A DNA stretch of 64,000 nt from Aphanothece cf. minutissima CCALA 015 (GTDB taxonomy: Bacteria > Cyanobacteriota > Cyanobacteriia > PCC-6307 > Cyanobiaceae). Made by a program: the position numbers and the translations under genes. The DNA lies in assembly GCA_003003925.1 (NCBI GenBank), contig PVWP01000009.1:88831-152830 (forward strand). Reading direction: 5' to 3'. This document shows, in pieces, positions 34,066 through 43,215 of this stretch. The number at the start of each line of letters is the position of its first letter. Position 1 is the stretch's first letter. The notes under the pieces are model-generated. The model saw nothing but the letters and a program-made list of their open reading frames with translations. It was not told where the DNA came from and searched no databases.

Positions 34066-34785
34066 TCAGCCGCTCCCCAGGTAGGAGGCCCGCAGGCCCG
34101 CATCGGCCAGCAGGGCGGCAGCGCTGCCCTCCAGGGCGATGCTGCCGCCTTCGAGCACCACGCCGCGGTCGGCGATCTCCAGGGCGGCGGTGGCGTTCTG
34201 TTCCACCAGCAGCATCGACAGCCCGCCAGCGTGCAGCGCCGCCAGGGCCGCCATCACCTCGGCCACCAGCTTCGGAGCCAGGCCCAGGCTCGGCTCATCC
34301 AGCAGCAGCAGGCTGGGCCGGCCCATCAGGGCCCGGGCGATCGCCAGCATCTGCTGCTCGCCCCCCGAAAGGTTGCCGGCCAGCTGGCGGCGTCGCTCCG
34401 CCAGGCGGGGGAACAGGCCGTAGCAGCGCTCCAGGTCGGCGGCGATGCCGGCCCGATCGCGCCGCAGCCAGGCCCCCAGCTCCAGGTTGGTGGCCACGGT
34501 CTGGCGGGCCAGCACCCGGCGGCCCTCCGGGCAATGGCCGATGCCGAGGCGCACCGTGCGGTGGGTGCTCACCCCCGCCAGGTCGGCGCCGCGCCACAGC
34601 ACCTGGCCGGCCGCGGCGCCCACCAGCCGGGATATGGCCCGCAGGGTGGTGCTCTTGCCGGCACCGTTGGCCCCCAGCAGGGCCACCAGCTCCCCCTCCC
34701 TCACCTGCAGATCGAGGCCCCGCAGGGCGGTGAGGGCGCCGTAGCGCACGGTGAGCCGGCGCAGCTCCAGCAGCGGGGCCGTCAT
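34066..34785 (-). CDS. livF: Branched-chain amino acid ABC transporter ATP-binding protein LivF
   Basis: This 239-aa ABC ATPase has Walker A GANGAGKST, the LivF-type signature NLSGGEQQMLAIARAL, Walker B LLLLDEPSLGLAP and switch region MLLVEQNATAAL. It overlaps livG by 4 nt at its start. It ends 3 nt from the K+ channel gene start. With LivG it powers the LivHM permease at the plasma membrane. The exact substrate (branched-chain or neutral amino acids, as in cyanobacterial N-II type systems) is not set by the sequence. Confidence 0.92.
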   Translation of the reverse strand: MTAPLLELRRLTVRYGALTALRGLDLQVREGELVALLGANGAGKSTTLRAISRLVGAAAGQVLWRGADLAGVSTHRTVRLGIGHCPEGRRVLARQTVATNLELGAWLRRDRAGIAADLERCYGLFPRLAERRRQLAGNLSGGEQQMLAIARALMGRPSLLLLDEPSLGLAPKLVAEVMAALAALHAGGLSMLLVEQNATAALEIADRGVVLEGGSIALEGSAAALLADAGLRASYLGSG

Positions 34786-35621
34786 CGGCCGTCTCCGGCG
34801 GCATCGCCAGAGCCACCTGCCGATCCGCCGCCCGAGCCACCCAGGTAGGCCTCGATCACCCGCGGGTCGGTGCGCACCTCGGCGGGGCTGCCCAGTGCGA
34901 TGCGCCTGCCGAAGTTGAGCACCGCCAGCCGATCACAGAGCTGCATCATCAGTGGCACGTGGTGCTCGATGATCAGAACCGTCAGCGCGAACTGCTCGCG
35001 GATCGTGCCGATCAGCCGCCGCAGGTCGTCCTTTTCGGCCGGGTTCATGCCGGCGGCGGGTTCATCCAGCAGCAGCAGCTGCGGGGCCGTCGCCAGGGCC
35101 CGGGCGATCTCCAGCCGGCGACGGTCGCCGTAGGGCAGGTCCCCGGCCCGCTGCTCCGCCAAGGCCTCCAGCTCCAGCAGGGTCAGCAGCTCCATCGCCC
35201 GATCCTCCAGGCCCCTCCGGTGGCGGCGGAAGCCGCCGCTGGCCAGCAGGGCCCCCAGCAGGGGGGTGCGGGCCGCATGGTGGAGGCCCACCAGCACGTT
35301 CTCGCGCACCGAGAGGCTCTCGAACAGGCGCAGGTTCTGGAAGGTGCGGGCGATGCCGAGCCGGTTGAGACCGCTGGCCCCCAGGCCCGTGGTGGGCGCG
35401 CCCCGCCACAGGCAGCGGCCGCCGCTGGGGGTGGTGAGGCCGGAGATGACGTTGAACAGGGTGGTCTTGCCGGCGCCGTTGGGGCCGATCAGGCCGAAGA
35501 TCTCTCCCTCCTCCAGCGCAAGGCTCACCTGATCGAGGGCCAGCAGGCCGCCGAAGCGGCAGCTGACGGCCTCCACCTGCAGCAGGGGCACCGGGGCGGT
35601 GCCGTCGGGGCTCTGGTTCAT
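34782..35621 (-). CDS. livG: Branched-chain amino acid ABC transporter ATP-binding protein LivG
   Basis: This 279-aa ATPase has GPNGAGKTTLFNVISG, ARTFQNLRLFESLSVRENVL (the LivG Q-loop pattern), LPYGDRRRLEIARAL as an LSGGQ variant, and LLLDEPAAGMNP. The C terminus ends in a Gly/Ser tail beyond the usual family end. The open frame reaches far upstream, but ATG 35621 fits the family start and overlaps livM by 4 nt. Confidence 0.92.
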   Translation of the reverse strand: MNQSPDGTAPVPLLQVEAVSCRFGGLLALDQVSLALEEGEIFGLIGPNGAGKTTLFNVISGLTTPSGGRCLWRGAPTTGLGASGLNRLGIARTFQNLRLFESLSVRENVLVGLHHAARTPLLGALLASGGFRRHRRGLEDRAMELLTLLELEALAEQRAGDLPYGDRRRLEIARALATAPQLLLLDEPAAGMNPAEKDDLRRLIGTIREQFALTVLIIEHHVPLMMQLCDRLAVLNFGRRIALGSPAEVRTDPRVIEAYLGGSGGGSAGGSGDAAGDGR

Positions 35622-36529
35622 GGGGCCTGGGGAGCCTGGCGGCCCCGGTGGCGGCGACGGCCGAGCAGGGCGGCCAGCCAGCCCAGCCGCTCCGCCGTGA
35701 CGAGCCCCTGGGGAAAGAACAGCGGACCCAGCAGGATCACCGCCCCGAACAGGATCAGGCGCAGGTCGCCCACGGGCCGCAGCAGCTCCGGCAGGGCGGT
35801 GAGCACCAGTCCCCCCAGCACCGGTCCCGGCCACAGGCGGGAACCGCCGAAGACCACGAAGGCCAGGGTGGTGATGCTGGCGTCGAAACTGCCGGCCCGG
35901 GCGTTCCAGGAGTTGAAGAAGTGGGCCGCCAGCGCGCCGGTGACGCCGGCGAGCACGGCACTGGCCACGAAGGCGATCAGCTTGGTGCGGGGGGTGTCGA
36001 TGCCGACGCAGGCGGCCGCCAGTTCGTCGTCGCGGATGGCGGCCATGGCCCGCCCCAGCCGCAGGGCCTCCAGCCGCTGGCACAGCCAGCAGGCCAGCGC
36101 CAGCAGCACCAGGGTGAACAGCACATAGCCCTCGGCGTGGGCGAAGGGCTGGGGGATGCCGAAGATCCCCATGGCCCCGCCGGTGAAGGGCAGGTTGAGG
36201 TTGAACACCCGCAGGATCTCCACCAGGGCGATGGTGGCGATGGCCAGGTAGATGCCCCGCAGCCGCAGCACCGGCCCGCCGATCGCCAGGGCGATCAGCC
36301 CCGCCAGGGCCCCGCCAAGCGCCATCTCCGCCAGCAGGGCCGGCAGCGGCGAGGTGGCGCCGCTGCCGGCGAAGGCGGGAACGCCGGTGGAGAGCAGGGC
36401 GGCCACGTAGCCGCCCACCGCATAGAAGCCCGGGGTGGCCAGGGACAGCTGGCCGCAGCGCAGGGGCAGGTAGACCGAGAGCGCCAGCAGGGCGCCGAGC
36501 AGCATCTGTTCGAGCAGGGCGGCGTCCAT
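35618..36529 (-). CDS. livM: Branched-chain amino acid ABC transporter permease LivM
   Basis: The 303-aa permease has eight or more hydrophobic helices and the family segments SLATPGFYAVGGYVAALL near the N terminus and GRAMAAIRDDELAAACVGID, the conserved cytoplasmic EAA-like loop contacting the ATPases. The ATG at 36529 has GAGGG just upstream; a GTG at 36538 that overlaps the livH stop is the alternative. Confidence 0.9.
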   Translation of the reverse strand: MDAALLEQMLLGALLALSVYLPLRCGQLSLATPGFYAVGGYVAALLSTGVPAFAGSGATSPLPALLAEMALGGALAGLIALAIGGPVLRLRGIYLAIATIALVEILRVFNLNLPFTGGAMGIFGIPQPFAHAEGYVLFTLVLLALACWLCQRLEALRLGRAMAAIRDDELAAACVGIDTPRTKLIAFVASAVLAGVTGALAAHFFNSWNARAGSFDASITTLAFVVFGGSRLWPGPVLGGLVLTALPELLRPVGDLRLILFGAVILLGPLFFPQGLVTAERLGWLAALLGRRRHRGRQAPQAP

Positions 36530-36534
36530 GGCCC

Positions 36535-37464
36535 TCACACCTTGGTGGGCAGCGGCCGGCCCAGCAGCCCCCGCGGCCGCAGCAGCAGCACCAGAAAGAG
36601 GAAGCCGTAGCTCACCGCATCCTTCCAGCCCGACCAGTCGGCCGGCACGAACGCCTCCGCCAGCCCGACGATCAGCCCGCCCAGCACCGCCCCCGGCACG
36701 CTGCCCAGTCCGCCGAGCACCAGCACCGCCAGCCCCTTGAGGCCGTAGCCGATGCCGAAGTAGGGCCCGGCGATGCTGACGCTCAGCCCCACCAGCCCGC
36801 CGGCCACCCCGGCCAGGAAGCCGCTGAGGCCGAAGGCCAGCCGCACCATGGCCGTGCTGTCGATGCCCAGCAGCTGGGCGGTTTCGGGGTCCTCGGCCAC
36901 CGCCTGCAGCCCCTTGCCGTTGCGGCTGCCCTCCAGCCAGAGGGTGAGCAGGGCCAGCAGCAGCACGGCGATGCCCAGCAGCAGGGCCTGGACCGTGCGC
37001 ACCCGGGCCCCCAGCAGGGGGAAGGAGGCCGGCAGGCCGCCGAGGGCGCCGGTGGGGATGGCGTAGCTTTCCGCCCCCACCAGCAGCTGGATCAGGTTCA
37101 CCAGGATCACCCCGGCCCCCAGGCTGGTGATCAGGGCCAGCAGCGGGTCGGCCCGGCGGCGGCGCAGGGGGCGGAAGGCCACCCGCTCCACCAGCAGGGC
37201 CACCAAGGCCGCCCCCAGGCCCGCCAGGGGCAGGGCACCCCAGAAGGGCAGGGCGACGGGCAGCTGGAAGCCGGCCAGCAGACCGTTGGCCCCCACCGCG
37301 CCGCCGATCAGCAGGTAGGTGAAGTAGGCCCCGAGGGTGAACACGGCCCCATGGGCGAAGTTGATCACCCCCAGCACCGAGAACACCAGGGTGTAGCCGA
37401 GGGCGAACAGGCCGTAGACCGCCCCCACCGACAGACCGTTGACCAGGATCTGGAGCAGGTCCAC
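36535..37464 (-). CDS. livH: Branched-chain amino acid ABC transporter permease LivH
   Basis: This 309-aa permease starts with LLQILVNGLSVGAVYGLFALGYTLVFSVLG (family hallmark, only partly needed here) followed by INFAHGAVFTLGAY. Later AVAEDPETAQLLGID is the ATPase-contact loop. It lies between the binding-protein gene (8 nt away) and livM in a tight leftward operon. Confidence 0.9.
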   Translation of the reverse strand: MDLLQILVNGLSVGAVYGLFALGYTLVFSVLGVINFAHGAVFTLGAYFTYLLIGGAVGANGLLAGFQLPVALPFWGALPLAGLGAALVALLVERVAFRPLRRRRADPLLALITSLGAGVILVNLIQLLVGAESYAIPTGALGGLPASFPLLGARVRTVQALLLGIAVLLLALLTLWLEGSRNGKGLQAVAEDPETAQLLGIDSTAMVRLAFGLSGFLAGVAGGLVGLSVSIAGPYFGIGYGLKGLAVLVLGGLGSVPGAVLGGLIVGLAEAFVPADWSGWKDAVSYGFLFLVLLLRPRGLLGRPLPTKV

Positions 37465-37471
37465 CCGGCGC

Positions 37472-38667
37472 CTACTTCAGCAGGGCGAAGCGTCCGCTGC
37501 GCCCGCCCGGATCCATGCGCACCTGGGCCACGAAGAACTGGCTCTGGATCACCTCTCCCTCCGGAGTGAAGCGGATCTCCCCCAGGGGGGTGGCGTAGGT
37601 GCCGGCCAGGATCTCCTCCATCAGCGCCTTGCGCGCCGCCGTCAGGGTGGCCCCCTTCAGGGGCTGGCGTTTGTCCAGCCGCACCAGGGCCTCACCGATC
37701 ACCTGCAGGGCCGTGTAGGCCTGGGCGGTGAGCTGGGGCGGGATGGCGCCGCCCTTGGCCGCCTGGAAGGCCTTGAGGAAGGCTGTGTTGGCGGGGGTGT
37801 CCAGCTCGGGGCTGTAGGCCTGGGCGATCAGCAGCCCGTCGCAGTACTTCTGGCAGATCGGGTAGATGTTGGGGGTGTTCATGCCGTTGCCGGCCACGAT
37901 CAGGCCCCGGTAACCCAGCTCCCGCAGCTGGCGGATCAGGTTGCCGCCGTCCACCGCCTGGAGCGACAGCACGATCAGGTCGGGCCGCTCCCGCAGGGCG
38001 GCGCTGATCTGGTTCTGGAAGTCCTGGTCGTTGAGCTGGGTGCGCTGCACCGTCACCGGATCGAGACCTTTCTCCTTGAGGGCCTTCTGGAAGATGGTGG
38101 TCTCGGCGGTGCTGTAGGCATCGTCCTGGGCGTAGAACACCGCCGCCCGCTTCAGGCCGGGCTGGATCTTCAGGGCCCGCTCGATGGCCAGGGGTGCGAT
38201 CACCGAGCTCTGGGCCGAGACCCGGCTGATGAAGAAACCGATCTCCGGGATGCCGGTGGCGGTGTTGGAGGGGGCCACCACCGGCACGCCGCGGCGCTGG
38301 GCGATCGGGTCGGCGGAGAAGGCCTGCTGGGAGAGGGTGGGGCCGACCAGGGCCAGCACGCCTCGGTTGATCTGCAGGGTGAAGGCCGCATTCGCCCCGG
38401 GTTCGTCGCTGCCGCTGTCCTCCAGCGCCAGCTTCAGGGGCTGGCCGTTGATGCCCCCGTTGCCGTTGCGGTGCTGCAGGGCCAGCTCCAGGCCGATCTT
38501 CTGGTCCTGGCCGTAGACGTTGGCGTTGCCGGTGAGGGCCAGCACCGCCCCCACCGGCACCCCGCCGGCCAGATCAACGGGCTGACTGCCGGCGTCGGAG
38601 CTGCAGCCCGCCACCAGCAGGCCGAGGGTCAGCAGCCCGGTGCCGACCTGCAGCAGACGGCCGACCC

Positions 38668-38671
<4 letters not shown>
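37472..38671 (-). CDS. livJ: Branched-chain amino acid ABC transporter substrate-binding lipoprotein
   Basis: This 399-aa periplasmic binding protein of the Leu/Ile/Val type I fold has a lipobox ending in Cys23 (LGLLVAGC). Family features are [20 protein letters not shown] at the start of the mature domain and [20 protein letters not shown] shortly after. The stop of the upstream hemL gene overlaps its start by 4 nt, so hemL and the transporter genes are probably co-transcribed. Ligand choice cannot be read from the sequence; amide or urea-type ligands are possible in this fold. Confidence 0.9.
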
Positions 38672-40023
<1,352 letters not shown>

Positions 40024-40606
40024 TCGTTTCCCATCCTGACCCAGAAGGGTGCCGAGGTGGGATCCCTTCAGACTCCGTGGTGGGTCCGGATGGCCTCCGG
40101 TCGCTGGCCGGCGGCGTCCAAACCCTGGCGGGCACAGGCGGTTGGGCCCAGGACATCGGCCGGCTCCGTTCAGGGCCTGCGGTGTCAGCAGCGCCGGGTC
40201 TGGTCCGTTTCCACACCCCTGCCCCCACCCTCGAGCCGCCTGCCACGGCCTGTCCGCGGGTGTGGGGGTGCCGGTGGCACGAAAGATGGTGGTGAGGAAA
40301 GCGGCTCACAAAGTGAAGACACTTTCAGTCAAAAACTCACTCAATGTGTGGCTCCTTGATGCCACCGAAATGAGCGATCTGCCAGGGGCAAAGCATGTCC
40401 ATGGCAACAGATGCCTAACCCATGGGCCTAGAGTAAATCCAGGAGCCAGGGGGAGGGGGAAATAGAGAACATAAACAGCAGACTTGCTGCATTGGCACAT
40501 CATTGACGTTGTGTGTGCTGTCTCTACCCGATCTTCTGCTATTTTCCTTGCAGGCCTTGCGTCTTGCAGACCTTCCATGGCTCGATCCCATTGCTCTGAG
40601 GACAAC
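40024..40606. other. Intergenic region between hemL and the pilin-like cassette
   Basis: About 580 bp holding both divergent promoters. The left half is GC-rich like the host; from about 40290 to 40600 it turns clearly AT-richer. I see no RNA gene or strong terminator. The AT-rich half should contain the promoter of the 40607 gene; no clear -35/-10 pair stands out. Confidence 0.45.
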
Positions 40607-41122
40607 ATGACGACAACATCCTTCCGCCTGGCCCTTGCCCTCGCTACTGTGACCATTCTGGGTGGTGGTCTGGGTGCCATGGCAGCGACGATCGGCACGC
40701 CTGTTGCGCCAACATTCACTGGCGAACTCAATAAGGAGTGTACGCTCGTTGCCAGTGGCAGTGGCGCCGCCACGATGACCCAGAACCTGCTTGTTCTGGC
40801 GTCTCCTACAGACGCTGTTCAGATCAGCGCAACTTCGAACCTGATCGACGAGACGACGGGTACGGCTGCCGTTGTCTTCAGTGTTCCTGCTGACCTGGTC
40901 AGAACGGGCGGGTACGGATCAGTAGTTCCTGCCAATGCCAAGGCCATGTATGTCGATGGAGTCAAGAAAACGGCCGCTTTTGCGATCGATCTCGCGGATG
41001 ATGGCTCCCTTGCCACGACCGATCTTGGCGTTGAATTCACACTCAGTGCCGCCACCAGGTGGCCAGCCGGTATCTATTCGACCTCCTCAACCGTTACCTG
41101 CACCGATGATGGAGCAATCTGA
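40607..41122 (+). CDS. Exported pilin-like/spore-coat-U-like subunit, first in the cassette
   Basis: The 171-aa precursor starts with a signal peptide (LALALATVTILGGGLGAMAA, residues 8-27). The mature domain begins soon with ECTLVASGSG and ends with STVTCTDDGAI, so one disulfide would join the first and last strands. The Thr/Ser/Val-rich stretch between looks like an Ig-like beta sandwich similar to fimbrial subunits. The following gene encodes a PapD-like domain, and the same order recurs downstream. A frame continues upstream to 40484, but the signal peptide sets this start. Family assignment is by pattern only. Confidence 0.65.
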   Translation: MTTTSFRLALALATVTILGGGLGAMAATIGTPVAPTFTGELNKECTLVASGSGAATMTQNLLVLASPTDAVQISATSNLIDETTGTAAVVFSVPADLVRTGGYGSVVPANAKAMYVDGVKKTAAFAIDLADDGSLATTDLGVEFTLSAATRWPAGIYSTSSTVTCTDDGAI

Positions 41123-41184
41123 TCATCAGATTCTCCTTTGAGGGCGATCTGCGATTCATCCCATCCTCCTGATTCACTCCCCTT

Positions 41185-41634
41185 GTGATTCGTAGATCTC
41201 CCTTCCTCCTTGCCGCGCTGGCCACCGTTGCCGGCGCGGTTTCTTTCTGGGCGTTGGCGGCCAAGGCCCTGACACAGGGTCCGCTGGTTCTGATCCAGGC
41301 TTCGGGCCAGATTCAGGTCAGGAACACCGAATCACGCTTTCAGCGTGTGCGCATGGCGGTGTACCAGCCCCGGCTGGTGGATGGCCGGAAAACGGCCGCC
41401 GAGGAGCCCCTGGCCGTGGAGGAGGCCGAGAGAATCGTCAGCTTCCGGCCCAGCAGCTTCCGGCTTGGCGCAGGAGAGGCCCGAAGCATTCGCTACAGGG
41501 TTCTGGATGTTTCTCGAGAGTTTTATGTCTGCTCCGTGAGCGCTTCCGGCCTGACCTCCCTTCGCGTCTGTTCGCGTTGGCCGGGGCGGGCCGTCAAACC
41601 AGCCAGCCATGGCCCCAAGCAGGGCCAGCCCTAG
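41185..41634 (+). CDS. Mini PapD-like pilus chaperone, copy 1
   Basis: The 149-aa precursor has a signal peptide (FLLAALATVAGAVSFWALA) and one domain similar to the N-terminal domain of periplasmic pilus chaperones: IQVRNTESRFQRVRMAVY as the first strands, then RIVSFRPSSFRLGAGEARSI as the strand that usually donates to subunits, and FYVCSVSASGLTSLRVC at the end with two cysteines. Classical chaperones have two Ig domains and about 230 residues; here only one is present. The start is GTG. A close paralogue lies at 42228. Confidence 0.65.
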   Translation: MIRRSPFLLAALATVAGAVSFWALAAKALTQGPLVLIQASGQIQVRNTESRFQRVRMAVYQPRLVDGRKTAAEEPLAVEEAERIVSFRPSSFRLGAGEARSIRYRVLDVSREFYVCSVSASGLTSLRVCSRWPGRAVKPASHGPKQGQP

Positions 41635-41638
41635 CGCG

Positions 41639-42214
41639 ATGACACACCTTCGAGCGCTCCATCACGCCGCCCCCAGCCCGATCCGGCCGCCCACGCGCCC
41701 GAGCCTTGCCCGGTTCCTCTGGGCAGGCCTGCTCGCCAACCTGGTGTGCCTCGGGGTTCCGGGTGCCCGCGCCGATGGCGTCAGCTCCCAGCCGGTGGAC
41801 TTCCAGGAACTGGTGTACACGCCCCAGTGCACCCTGGTGGTCAGCCAGGGGAGTCTGGGCGTGTCCCGCGATGCCCGCACCCTCTCCTCCGATGTGGCCG
41901 AGCTGGGTGCCGAGGGCCGGGTCACCCGCGAGATGTTCGGCAACCCCCAGCCGGGTCTGCTCTCGGCCTACAGCAACCTCACCACCGCGGCCCGGGTGCA
42001 GGTGGCCTCCCCCACCCTGAGCGGTGGCACCAGCCCCAGCACCAGCGAGGTGCGGATCGGCGGTTCCCCCTTTGCCACCTCGGCGGAGATCAACATCCCC
42101 AATGCCGATGGCACCCTGCCGCCGACCGAGGTGCATGTGAAGTTCTCCGCCGCCACGGGTTTCAAGGCCGGCAGCTACAACGCCCGCGCCATCGCCACCT
42201 GTTATGCGCAATGA
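41639..42214 (+). CDS. Exported pilin-like subunit, second copy
   Basis: The 191-aa precursor has a long signal region ending at GARADG near residue 47. The mature domain opens with PQCTLVVSQGSLGVS and closes with VHVKFSAATGFKAGSYNAR and IATCYAQ, the same Cys-first/Cys-last frame as the 40607 subunit and the 'aGsYna...TC' ending of fimbrial-type domains. Its ATG lies 4 nt past the stop of the mini-chaperone, and its own stop is 13 nt before the next one, so translation is coupled. Confidence 0.65.
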   Translation: MTHLRALHHAAPSPIRPPTRPSLARFLWAGLLANLVCLGVPGARADGVSSQPVDFQELVYTPQCTLVVSQGSLGVSRDARTLSSDVAELGAEGRVTREMFGNPQPGLLSAYSNLTTAARVQVASPTLSGGTSPSTSEVRIGGSPFATSAEINIPNADGTLPPTEVHVKFSAATGFKAGSYNARAIATCYAQ

Positions 42215-42227
42215 AGGGCATCCTGCA

Positions 42228-42686
42228 GTGATTCAGGGGTTCCTGGCTCCTCCCGCCCGTCAGGCCCTGGCCTGTATTGCCCTCCTTGTCGCCGCCCCGT
42301 CAGCAGGCCTGGCGCTGACGCTGGGGCCGATGCGGCTGCAGAACAGCCGCGGTCTGGTGCAGATCGCCAACAGCGAATCCCGTCTGATTCGTCTCAGATT
42401 GGGGGTTTACGGCGTCCTTGGCGCTGGCCCGACCCGCTCCCCCAGCCTGGTGCCCCTGCCCTTGGCTGAGGCCGAGAGGCTCATCCGTCTACGTCCCACC
42501 AGCTTTCGCCTCGGCCCTGGCCAGACCCGTGGCGTGTCATATCGCGTTCTCTCCCCCTCTCGCCCCTTCTACGTATGCGGCGTCACTCCCTCCGGACTGT
42601 TCACCTTGCGGGTCTGTTCGCTCTGGCCGGGGCTGGATCGGGCCTCCCTGTCGCCATCGCTCCCACCCAGGCCCAGATCTATCTGA
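42228..42686 (+). CDS. Mini PapD-like pilus chaperone, copy 2
   Basis: The 152-aa precursor (GTG start with AAGGG upstream; ATG 42204 is an alternative overlapping the preceding stop) has a signal peptide ending near AGLALTLG. The domain closely follows copy 1: QIANSESRLIRLRLGVY, RLIRLRPTSFRLGPGQTRGV and FYVCGVTPSGLFTLRVCSLW. Its last 112 nt are also read in another frame as the start of the 42575 gene; because the final conserved block matches copy 1, both frames appear to be truly used. Confidence 0.65.
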   Translation: MIQGFLAPPARQALACIALLVAAPSAGLALTLGPMRLQNSRGLVQIANSESRLIRLRLGVYGVLGAGPTRSPSLVPLPLAEAERLIRLRPTSFRLGPGQTRGVSYRVLSPSRPFYVCGVTPSGLFTLRVCSLWPGLDRASLSPSLPPRPRSI

Positions 42687-43156
42687 GCCCCAACCAGGGC
42701 AACACGCAGCGGTCCCGGGTGTCCATCGATCTCGGCGGCGGGATCCGCTGCAGCTCCGATGGCGGCTCGGTTCCCAGCCTCTCGATCTCGGCCGGGGCCT
42801 ATCCCGACCAGTGGGGCGCCGCCAATGAAGTGATCGTGACACCCAACGCCACCGGCAATGTGGGCAATCGCTCTTCCCTGCTGGCCCTGATGAGCGTCAC
42901 CCTTCCCCTGGCGAAGACCAATCAGAACTTCGACTGCACCTCCTTGCTCAAGGATGCCCAGATCAAGGCCCGCATCGAGAACCTGCGCCAACTGGTGGAT
43001 GAGGACGTGATCAGCGAATCCCAGTACCGCAAGGCCCTGCTGAAGCTCTTCGGGCCCCTCAGTGAGGAGCTCGGCGGGCTGGTTCCCGCCCCCACCGGTG
43101 GATCCACTGTGGTGATCCCTCCGGCCGCCGGCGAGGTCCCCATCGGACCCAGGTAA
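42575..43156 (+). CDS. Exported protein closing the pilin-like cassette, with a SHOCT-like helical end
   Basis: The 193-aa precursor begins with a convincing signal peptide (RTVHLAGLFALAGAGSGLPV, end at TQAQ near residue 34) although these codons overlap the mini-chaperone gene in another frame. The mature part has GGGIRCSSDGGSVPSLSIS and NQNFDCTSLL, two cysteines far apart as in the other subunits, and then a short helical hairpin (IENLRQLVDEDVISESQYRK) similar to SHOCT domains. A proline-rich tail follows. The role may be an anchor or terminal piece; this is inference. Confidence 0.6.
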   Translation: MRRHSLRTVHLAGLFALAGAGSGLPVAIAPTQAQIYLSPNQGNTQRSRVSIDLGGGIRCSSDGGSVPSLSISAGAYPDQWGAANEVIVTPNATGNVGNRSSLLALMSVTLPLAKTNQNFDCTSLLKDAQIKARIENLRQLVDEDVISESQYRKALLKLFGPLSEELGGLVPAPTGGSTVVIPPAAGEVPIGPR

Positions 43157-43215
43157 GGTCGGCAGAAGCCTGTTCCCTGTTCAGCGGAGCGTTCCTTGAT
43201 CCCCGTCCGCAAGCC

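Noticed and set aside
33116-34084. A 322-codon frame antisense to the K+ channel
   Set aside because: Gln/His/Gly-rich shadow of the channel gene, with no domain.
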